Positions 57,614 through 64,000 of a stretch of 64,000 bases of DNA are shown here, in pieces. The first letter of the stretch is position 1. Every line of letters begins with the position of its first letter. Where the stretch lies: assembly GCA_965659675.1 (NCBI GenBank), contig CBFHWY010000003.1:1-64000 (forward strand). Direction: 5' to 3'. Made by a program: the position numbers and the translations under genes. This DNA is from CBFHWY01 sp965659675. Its GTDB lineage: Bacteria; Bacteroidota; Bacteroidia; Flavobacteriales_G; Salibacteraceae. Under the pieces are notes generated by a model, which saw only the letters and a list, made by a program, of their open reading frames with translations, did no database searches and had not been told where the DNA came from.

Positions 57614-60379
57614 ATGCCGCAATGTATGCCTTTAAACCCACTAAGAAAAATACTGATAATCAGCTTTCTGTATATAAGTTGTTTTATCGGCTCAACTACA
57701 CTGATCGCCCAAAATAAACCGAACAAGGTCATTGATAACGATCTTCAAAACCTCTCCTTCGCGGTGATTGACGGAGAAAGTGTAGAACTTTTTGCAGACA
57801 TTAAATGGCTGAGGACTGGCACCGCACCCATGCGCATGCAACGTATGCAATATGGGGCAGGTGATGCGGCTTACTTGGTTCACGCTGCAGAACGCGGATT
57901 TGGAAGCCCCTGGGGAGCGCTGTCCACAGCGGAATCTGTCTCAGAACCATACACCCACACGGTTCCAGGCAGAATGGGCAACACCTTACTTCAGGTCATC
58001 AGCAGAGCTTATGCCACAGAAGGCATCATTCACCATCACTTGGGTCAATTTGAAGAAGCAGAAGCAGCTCAAAAACGTGCATATGATCTGCGCAGCGGAC
58101 GCTTTGGGAAAGATCACTTTAGTAGCCTGAATTCGATGAGTAATCTCGCGGCATTGTATCGCGACTGGGGTAAGTTCATTAGATCAGAAGAGATGATGAA
58201 AACACTCATTTCTACTTTGGAGGCAAACAACATGCAATCAACTCCGGCATATGCCATCGCATTGAATAATATGGCCATGTTATCGCTCTCGTTAGGTCGA
58301 CTGGATGAAGCTGAAAACTACAACACAAAAGCCATTGAGTTCGCTTATAACAATATGAAAGGCAAAGACAAGGAGCTCTTTCCCTACAAGGTGAACAAAG
58401 CACTTATCCTTCGTGAAAAAGGAGAATTGGCCTTAGCTGAAGTATTGCTTACCAAACTCAAGGAACAAAAGGAAAAAAGCTTTGGTAAGAAGAAACCCGC
58501 TTATGCAAGGGCGATCAATCACCTGGCAGGAGTGCGTCTGGAATTGAGAAAGTATGACGAAGTGGACGAAATGCTGGAAGACGCATTAAAGATCTACATG
58601 AAGAGCTTTGGGAATAATCACCCGGCTACCGCCAGAATTCACGTTAACCTGGGTATCTATTACATGCTTCAAAAGAAATATAGCTCTGCCGAGGAGGAGC
58701 TGAACGCTGCCGAGCGTGCACAGAATTATATTCTTGGAAAGAATAACCCAGATTACCTCTACACCTTACTCCTAAAAGGAAGCAACTATGAACTTGCCGG
58801 CAAGGTCGATCTGGCCTACGAGAGTTTAGAAAACCTGAACGATGCCGTCATGGAACAGGTGAAAGAATATTTTCCAGCCTTAAGTGAAGAGGAAAAAACT
58901 AAACTTTGGTCAATTTCTCATCCCTATGTATTGAATTATCTAGGCTTTGTAGCTGAACATAAAAAAGCAGATCCAGAAAAGCTTAAACGCCTCCTAAATA
59001 CCCATTGGTCAAGCAAAGGAATACTGCTGAGCTCGTCAAAAAAACTGAAATCAAAGGTCAAGTCGAGTAATGACCCCGAACTACTCAAGCTCTATGAGGA
59101 CTGGGTAGCTAAAAAATCCCTGCTTGCCAAGTATTACTCCATGCCTAAAAAACAGGTTTTCTCTCTTGGCGTGAGGCTCGATAAACTCGAGAAACAAGCC
59201 AATGAACTCGAAAAGACACTCACACAAAAAAGTGGATCAAGCATAAGCTCCAGTGTAGTGAGTTTTGATGATGTTCAATCTAAACTCAAAGACGGAGAGG
59301 TGCTTGTTGAGGTCATAAAAACCAGAAGAAATGATTTTAAGGATGCAGCAGAGTCCTACATCGCACTGATCATAAAAAACGGTGAAAATCCCAAGCTCAA
59401 GACCATTGGCGAGGCTAAATTTCTCGAAGAAAAAGCCGCGAAAGCATACCGAAACACGATCAGGGCAAAGATCAAAGACACGCGATCTTATACCTATTTC
59501 TGGGAGCCTGTTGCACAAGAAGTTGAAGCTTCAAATAAGATCTATCTGTCGCTCGACGGAGTATATAACCAGATCAGCCTGGCAACTTTAAATGTTCCAG
59601 AGCAGGGCTATATCCTAAGGAAAAAGACCTTGATCCAAATTAGCTCAGGAAAAGACCTCAATAAGATCACTGAGATCAAAGACCTGGAGTCAGCCATGCT
59701 CATTGGCAATCCTGCTTTTGGATCAAAAGGTCAATTGGCTCCGCTGCCAGGTACGCAGGTTGAGGTCGACAAAATTGATAAGATCCTCCGTCAGAAGAGT
59801 ATAAAGACTGAAGTACTCACCGGTGATCAGGCCAGCGAAGAGGCCATAAAGAAGGCAGCAAACCCTGGATTGCTTCACATCGCCACCCACGGATTTTTTG
59901 AGGAAGACCAACAAATGACAAAGGGATTAAGAACAGGCTTCGAAGCTCCCAGAGTTGTTGAAAATCCTTTGTTACGATCAGGACTGATGTTGAGCGGTGC
60001 CGAACTCAGCGCCTCTGAACAAATGGAACGAAGTGGTAGTTCGGAAAATGGAGTACTCACTGCTTATGAAGCAATGGATCTTGAACTCAATGAAACTCAG
60101 ATCGTGATACTCAGCGCCTGTGAAACTGGCTTAGGAGATGTTAGTGCTGGCGAAGGTGTTTATGGTTTGCAAAGAGCTTTCCAGATCGCTGGAGCAAAAA
60201 CCATCATCACCTCCCTGTGGAAAGTGAATGACCAGGCGACCCAGGAACTCATGACACGCTTCATACAAGAATTGCTCAATGATAAACCAAAACAGGAGGC
60301 TTTTCGGATTGCCCAATTAGCCCTGGTCGAAAAATATGAAGCTCCTTATTTTTGGGGAGCCTTTGTGATGTTAAACTAA
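57614..60379 (+). CDS. TPR-CHAT caspase-like protein
   Basis: A 921-residue protein with an N-terminal hydrophobic signal (ILIISFLYISCFIGSTTLIAQ), about eight tetratricopeptide repeats (100-420; AIALNNMAMLSLSLGRLDEA, HPATARIHVNLGIYYMLQKK) and a C-terminal CHAT peptidase domain (about 640-921). The catalytic dyad is present: H759 in LLHIATHGFFEE and C836 in ILSACETGLGD, followed by GAKTIITSLWKVND. The signal predicts export, unlike cytosolic TPR-CHAT effectors. Met5 is an alternative start. The target protein is unknown. Confidence 0.88.
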   Translation: MPQCMPLNPLRKILIISFLYISCFIGSTTLIAQNKPNKVIDNDLQNLSFAVIDGESVELFADIKWLRTGTAPMRMQRMQYGAGDAAYLVHAAERGFGSPWGALSTAESVSEPYTHTVPGRMGNTLLQVISRAYATEGIIHHHLGQFEEAEAAQKRAYDLRSGRFGKDHFSSLNSMSNLAALYRDWGKFIRSEEMMKTLISTLEANNMQSTPAYAIALNNMAMLSLSLGRLDEAENYNTKAIEFAYNNMKGKDKELFPYKVNKALILREKGELALAEVLLTKLKEQKEKSFGKKKPAYARAINHLAGVRLELRKYDEVDEMLEDALKIYMKSFGNNHPATARIHVNLGIYYMLQKKYSSAEEELNAAERAQNYILGKNNPDYLYTLLLKGSNYELAGKVDLAYESLENLNDAVMEQVKEYFPALSEEEKTKLWSISHPYVLNYLGFVAEHKKADPEKLKRLLNTHWSSKGILLSSSKKLKSKVKSSNDPELLKLYEDWVAKKSLLAKYYSMPKKQVFSLGVRLDKLEKQANELEKTLTQKSGSSISSSVVSFDDVQSKLKDGEVLVEVIKTRRNDFKDAAESYIALIIKNGENPKLKTIGEAKFLEEKAAKAYRNTIRAKIKDTRSYTYFWEPVAQEVEASNKIYLSLDGVYNQISLATLNVPEQGYILRKKTLIQISSGKDLNKITEIKDLESAMLIGNPAFGSKGQLAPLPGTQVEVDKIDKILRQKSIKTEVLTGDQASEEAIKKAANPGLLHIATHGFFEEDQQMTKGLRTGFEAPRVVENPLLRSGLMLSGAELSASEQMERSGSSENGVLTAYEAMDLELNETQIVILSACETGLGDVSAGEGVYGLQRAFQIAGAKTIITSLWKVNDQATQELMTRFIQELLNDKPKQEAFRIAQLALVEKYEAPYFWGAFVMLN

Positions 60380-60397
60380 TTAAATGACTTCAATTTC

Positions 60398-60405
60398 TAC
60401 ATTTG
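60398..60405 (+). promoter_or_regulatory. -7 element of the DUF6090 gene
   Basis: TACATTTG, an exact TAnnTTTG, ends 4 bp before the ATG at 60410. It suggests a separate promoter 18 bp after the CHAT gene stop. Confidence 0.5.
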
Positions 60406-60409
60406 AAAC

Positions 60410-61195
60410 ATGAAATGGACCAGGCTTTCTGGATACCTAATAGAGGCAGTTGGAATCATTCTTTCCATCCTGATCGCATTGGCAATAGAGAATTGGGATG
60501 AGGAGCAGAAAAAAATGGAGAAGGAGGAGATCTACCTTGTTTCTCTTCACGGTGACCTCATAAAAGATGAAAATCAGCTCAATCGCAGAATCAAAGATTA
60601 CGAAACCAAGCTTCAGGCCGCTATGGATATCATGTTGGCCTGCACTGAACCAGAGGAAGGAGATCAGCAGATGATCTTGCAGCAGATCGAGTCAAAACTG
60701 ACCTACAACTTTGCCTACATCCCGAGCAACAATACCTATCAAGCCCTTGAATCAAGTGGAGATATAAAATTCATCACAAACTCAAAACTAAAGATTCTCC
60801 TTTTTGAATTAGACAAAGCCTTTGAAGCAAACGAGCAAAAAGGAACTCTTTTCCTTGAATTCATGAACTCCCCACTTTGGGCAGGTTACCTCATTGAGAA
60901 TGCAAATTATGATGCTGCTGTGCTTCAGGTAGACTCTACAGAGCTAAAAACTGAAGTTTACAATAGGGTCAAAAGAATGTACAAGTTGATCGAAACCTAT
61001 TACTATGATCTCCTCGGAACTGAACTCAAGATCGAAGAAGTGCGCATGGCTCTTGAAGAAGAATTGATCGACAAGGAAATTGAATTTGAGGCTCAGCAGG
61101 AGAGCGAAGAAGATCCAGAAGCTGAAAAAGAAGCCAGCGGAGAAGCAAAAGAAAATGAGGCACAAGAATTGGAAGACCTGCTAGATGAACTTTAA
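60410..61195 (+). CDS. DUF6090-like membrane-anchored protein
   Basis: A 261-residue protein with one N-terminal helix (LSGYLIEAVGIILSILIALAIENW) followed by EEQKKMEKEEIYLVSLHGDL, the hallmark of the DUF6090 family in Bacteroidota. Y-x-ALESSGDIKFI is another family block. The C-terminal 60 residues are almost entirely Glu, Lys, Ala and Asp and probably disordered or coiled coil. Role is unknown. It lies between the CHAT and YceI genes on the same strand. Confidence 0.75.
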   Translation: MKWTRLSGYLIEAVGIILSILIALAIENWDEEQKKMEKEEIYLVSLHGDLIKDENQLNRRIKDYETKLQAAMDIMLACTEPEEGDQQMILQQIESKLTYNFAYIPSNNTYQALESSGDIKFITNSKLKILLFELDKAFEANEQKGTLFLEFMNSPLWAGYLIENANYDAAVLQVDSTELKTEVYNRVKRMYKLIETYYYDLLGTELKIEEVRMALEEELIDKEIEFEAQQESEEDPEAEKEASGEAKENEAQELEDLLDEL

Positions 61196-61207
61196 TAGCT
61201 TTGAATC

Positions 61208-61750
61208 ATGAGACAAACGATCATTCTCACTCTATTCCTCTTGCCTCAGCTCATTTTTGCACAGACACTTTACAAAACTCAGAAAGCCTCGGTAGCGTTT
61301 AAATCGGAAGCTCCTCTTGAAATTATTAAGGCTGAGTCAAATAAACTTGTTGAACTCATTAACCTCGACAAAAAGACCTTTGCCTTTCAGGTCGCTCCCA
61401 TCAGCTTTAGAGGTTTTAATTCTGAGTTACAGCGAGAACACTTCAATGAAAACTATATGGAGAGCACAAAGTATCCAAAGATCAAATTCTCCGGGAAGAT
61501 ACAGGGAGATGATGATCTAACAAGACCCGGAGTATACAAGCTCAGCGTTAAGGGAACACTCGATTTACACGGCGTGGAAAAAGAAAAAGAGATCAAGGGC
61601 ATCCTTACTGTTTCTGAAGGAAAAGCCGAAGTCAGAAGCAGGTTTGAAGTTCCTCTGGAGGATCATAACATCAAGATCCCTAAGATCGTTGATCAAAAGA
61701 TTGCTGAGGTCATCACCTGCGATGTGAAAGCCACGATGGTGCCCAAATGA
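61208..61750 (+). CDS. YceI-family periplasmic protein
   Basis: A 180-residue lipocalin-like protein with signal peptide LTLFLLPQLIFAQ. The YceI fold is marked by FNSELQREHFNENYMESTKYP, KIKFSGKI and the L-x-LHGVEKEKEIKGI motif. Family members bind isoprenoid quinones or fatty amides. It starts 12 bp after the DUF6090 gene and its stop abuts that of the convergent transporter gene. Confidence 0.88.
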   Translation: MRQTIILTLFLLPQLIFAQTLYKTQKASVAFKSEAPLEIIKAESNKLVELINLDKKTFAFQVAPISFRGFNSELQREHFNENYMESTKYPKIKFSGKIQGDDDLTRPGVYKLSVKGTLDLHGVEKEKEIKGILTVSEGKAEVRSRFEVPLEDHNIKIPKIVDQKIAEVITCDVKATMVPK

Positions 61751-62518
61751 TCAAAGAATATTCAGCATGGTTAGCGAACCCATGATGATCATAAAAACAC
61801 CTACAAGCCATTGAATGAGCTTAAGTGTGATCTTCTTCATGAATCTTTTTCCCAGCATGGCGCCCAGGAATGCAGCTAGAACCGCGGTGGCGATCATCCT
61901 TGCATTTTCAAATATAAAATCAGAACCTAAGGATTGCGTATAGACAGGGATTCTGGCAAGATCAACACATAGTGCGATGGCAATACCAGTGGCAATGAAA
62001 GACTCCTTGCTGAGGCCTGACTTCACCAGAAAAGCACTCCGAAGTGCTCCCTGGTGACCCGACAAACCACCAAAAAAACCACTCAAGATTCCACCGCTGA
62101 TCAGAAATGCGACACTTGCCCCTTTAAAACTGAGTTTTGGTAATAACTCCAGAACTGCGAAGAAAACGATAAGAAGCCCAATGAAAAACTTGATCCCAGT
62201 AACTAGCCCGATCAATGGGAGCTTCAGATCAAGATCAAAGCCGGCGAGGTAATGCAGCAATTTCGCTCCGCCAAGAGCACCTATGATCGCGGCTCCTCCA
62301 AACACCAGCACGTATCTCCACTTTAAGTGATTTCCGATCAACACGCTCTTAAACAGATTATTCAGCAAATGCACAATTGCAGTGGCAAGGATGGCGCTTT
62401 CAACGGGCAAAAACAGTAGGAAGAACGGCGTTAGAATGGTTCCCAATCCAAAACCAGAAAAGAATGTCAAAAGAGAGGCCATCAACGCAACAAGTGCTAT
62501 GAGGACCAGATCCATCAT
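61751..62518 (-). CDS. TauE/SafE (TSUP) family membrane transporter
   Basis: A 255-residue protein with seven or eight helices. Family features: two homologous halves, with FFSGFGLGTILTPFFLLFLP near the start and GILSGFFGGLSGHQGALRSAF in the middle. TSUP proteins export organosulfur compounds or sulfite; the substrate here is unknown. It overlaps the terC-like gene by 4 bp and is probably translated with it. Confidence 0.88.
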   Translation of the reverse strand: MMDLVLIALVALMASLLTFFSGFGLGTILTPFFLLFLPVESAILATAIVHLLNNLFKSVLIGNHLKWRYVLVFGGAAIIGALGGAKLLHYLAGFDLDLKLPLIGLVTGIKFFIGLLIVFFAVLELLPKLSFKGASVAFLISGGILSGFFGGLSGHQGALRSAFLVKSGLSKESFIATGIAIALCVDLARIPVYTQSLGSDFIFENARMIATAVLAAFLGAMLGKRFMKKITLKLIQWLVGVFMIIMGSLTMLNIL

Positions 62519-63261
62519 TCGCTCTTCTGCTTCAATTCTCGCAACTCCTTTCGCTTGGCCGCTCTTCGCATATTGAGAAACTCCACAGCCAATGAGAAGA
62601 ACACCGCAAAATAGATATAGCCCTTGGGCACCTCTCTGTGAAGGGCATCAACAATAAGCATGAAACCAATGAGAATCAGAAATGACAGGGCCAAAATTTC
62701 TAAAGAAGGATGTTTTGAGATAAACCTGGAGATCGGTTCCGAAGAGATCATCATGACTATTACCGCAACAACAACAGCCGCGATCATGACCACGATCTGG
62801 TCGGACAAACCGATCGCCGTGAGAATAGAATCAAATGAAAAGATCACATCCATGAGCAGGACCTGAAAAATGACTCCTGCCACACTAACGGTTCTCACTT
62901 TCACCTGCTCCTCTTCTTCATCGCCTTCAACTTTCAATCGGATCTCAGAAGTACTTTTTGCAAGCAAAAACAGACCGCCAAAAAAGAGAATGAGATCTCG
63001 TCCACTTATATCATATTCGAATACCGTAAAGAGAGGAGTTTGAAAGACATCAATGAGCCAAGCAAGGCCAATCAACAGAGCGATACGCATAACAAGCGCC
63101 ATACTCAATCCAATACTTCTCGCCCTTCCCTGCTTGTCTTCAGGCAGTTTATTTGTGACGACAGAAACAAAAATGATATTATCTATCCCAAGGACGATCT
63201 CCAGAAGGGTAAGCGTCAGAAAAGCGATCCAGGCTTCAGGAGAAGTGAGTAGCTCCATCAT
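62515..63261 (-). CDS. TerC-family membrane protein
   Basis: A 248-residue protein with seven helices. The conserved acidic intramembrane motifs are present: LLEIVLGIDNIIFVS near the N-terminus and LLMDVIFSFDSILTAIGL in the middle. Some TerC proteins help load Mn into exported enzymes or export Mn; others go with tellurite resistance genes, none of which is here. It overlaps the ybaB gene by 4 bp. Confidence 0.9.
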   Translation of the reverse strand: MMELLTSPEAWIAFLTLTLLEIVLGIDNIIFVSVVTNKLPEDKQGRARSIGLSMALVMRIALLIGLAWLIDVFQTPLFTVFEYDISGRDLILFFGGLFLLAKSTSEIRLKVEGDEEEEQVKVRTVSVAGVIFQVLLMDVIFSFDSILTAIGLSDQIVVMIAAVVVAVIVMMISSEPISRFISKHPSLEILALSFLILIGFMLIVDALHREVPKGYIYFAVFFSLAVEFLNMRRAAKRKELRELKQKSE

Positions 63262-63581
63262 TTACCAAACATTTTTCCAAGCCCAGGGATATTCGGCATA
63301 GCATCTTTTGCAAGCGCTCCCATTTCTGCCTCATTAACGGAATTCGCCTTTTGTATAGCATCAGAAACAGCCACTGAAATAAGGTCTTCAAGCTCTTCTT
63401 TTTGGAGCTCCGATGGCTCAACATTGAGCTTCACATCTTTTAATTCGCGGTTTCCGCTCATCATTACCTCAACTTTTCCATCTGCGGCACTGCCTTTTAC
63501 CTCAATCAGTGAAAGCCTCTGCTTTACTTCCTCTGCCTTGGCTTGCGCTTCCTGTAGCTTTTTACTTAGATCACCAAACAT
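63258..63581 (-). CDS. YbaB/EbfC nucleoid-associated protein
   Basis: A 107-residue small DNA-binding protein: MFGDLSKKLQEAQAKAEEVK, VEVMMSGNRELKDVKLN, then EELEDLISVAVSDAIQKAN. Family members form dimers shaped like tweezers and bind DNA without strong sequence specificity. It usually lies after dnaX and recR; here it is after a methylmalonyl-CoA mutase gene, 1 bp away. Confidence 0.93.
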   Translation of the reverse strand: MFGDLSKKLQEAQAKAEEVKQRLSLIEVKGSAADGKVEVMMSGNRELKDVKLNVEPSELQKEELEDLISVAVSDAIQKANSVNEAEMGALAKDAMPNIPGLGKMFGK

Positions 63582-63582
63582 A

Positions 63583-64000
63583 TCAGCCCTCGTAACTTTC
63601 GATCAACAAATTTAAAATTTCAATTGCGGCTTCTGGGATTCTGGTACCTGGACCAAAAACTCCGATAACACCCAGATCGTAAAGGAATTGATAATCTTGC
63701 TTCGGAATCACACCTCCTGCAATCACCAAAATATCTTCCCGACCATATGCTTTGAGCTCGTCGATCACCGATGGAATCAGAGTCTTATGCCCGGCTGCGA
63801 GTGAGCTTACCCCGAAAAGGTGAACATCGTTCTCAACTGCCAATTTTGCTGCTTCCCCAGGAGTCTGAAAAAGTGGTCCTATATCCACATCAAAACCAAT
63901 ATCTGCAAATGAGGTTGCGATCACTTTAGCTCCGCGATCATGTCCATCCTGACCCATTTTTGCGATCATGATTCGGGGCCTTCTGCCACTTGTCTTCTCA
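63583..64000 (-). CDS. Methylmalonyl-CoA mutase large subunit, C-terminal part (runs off the window)
   Basis: Only the last 139 codons are inside. GRRPRIM, then AKMGQDGHDRGAKVIATSFAD is the B12-binding domain, with D-G-H-D-R-G as the cobalt-coordinating DxHxxG motif; GPLFQTPGEAAKLAVENDVH and PEAAIEILNLL complete it. The mutase interconverts methylmalonyl-CoA and succinyl-CoA. The internal ATG at 63969 is not the true start because the frame continues with EKTSGRRPRI to the edge. Confidence 0.93.
   Translation of the reverse strand, partial: EKTSGRRPRIMIAKMGQDGHDRGAKVIATSFADIGFDVDIGPLFQTPGEAAKLAVENDVHLFGVSSLAAGHKTLIPSVIDELKAYGREDILVIAGGVIPKQDYQFLYDLGVIGVFGPGTRIPEAAIEILNLLIESYEG

Overview
The window is chromosomal DNA from a marine-type member of Bacteroidota, probably Flavobacteriia or a Cryomorphaceae-like relative. 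The lineage evidence is in the sequence: a TonB-dependent receptor with an N-terminal carboxypeptidase-regulatory-like domain, the gliding ATPase GldA, proteins with type IX secretion (T9SS) C-terminal sorting domains, a Na+-translocating NADH:quinone reductase operon, an isolated atpD-atpC pair with a very short epsilon subunit, an almost complete lack of Shine-Dalgarno sites, and Bacteroidota-type -7 elements (TAnnTTTG) before several genes and both tRNAs.

Layout. 1-13.9 kb: an HsdR-N nuclease-like protein, holA, a TonB receptor, pyrG, yidC, a lipoprotein, a thioesterase, purE, two outer-membrane proteins, a DsbA-like protein and era. 13.9-22.5 kb: initiator tRNA-fMet whose 3' end and terminator are duplicated, a glycine-rich T9SS protein, a pseudogene with one in-frame stop, der, mazG, a PagL-like protein and a GIN-domain lipoprotein. 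22.5-32 kb: a small NqrM-like protein facing apbE and nqrFEDCBA, then metK and gldA, all leftward. 32-40 kb: rsgA, dtd, a second MazG-like protein, atpDC, a ribF-LRR-thiamine-binding-pnuC-NR-kinase operon, and pdhB.

40-50 kb is the most unusual part. An S24/LexA-like regulator, a Y-family polymerase (dinB), an SRAP protein and a DnaE2-like polymerase form what looks like an SOS-mutagenesis cassette. Every junction in it carries degenerate tandem repeats of 7 bp. Three small genes for S23/IVS-type four-helix-bundle proteins (40.0, 43.8 and 45.6 kb) each sit between inverted arrays of such heptamers, and each locus has its own heptamer. The arrays run up to the start codons of dinB, the SRAP gene and dnaE, and one codes for the C-terminus of the regulator. 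A fourth array pair at 46.9-47.0 kb has lost, or never had, the gene. The cassette regulator has three 13-bp palindromes at exact 17-bp spacing in front of it. A 100-N assembly gap lies inside the largest array.

50-64 kb: a T9SS subtilisin whose upstream start codon is put out of frame by a two-copy heptamer (possible phase variation), a second T9SS protein, a tandem repeat of about 122 bp behind tRNA-Pro(GGG), a TPR-CHAT caspase-like protein, DUF6090 and YceI proteins, TauE/SafE and TerC membrane proteins, YbaB, and the 3' end of a methylmalonyl-CoA mutase gene. All annotation is from reading the sequence; no database search was run.
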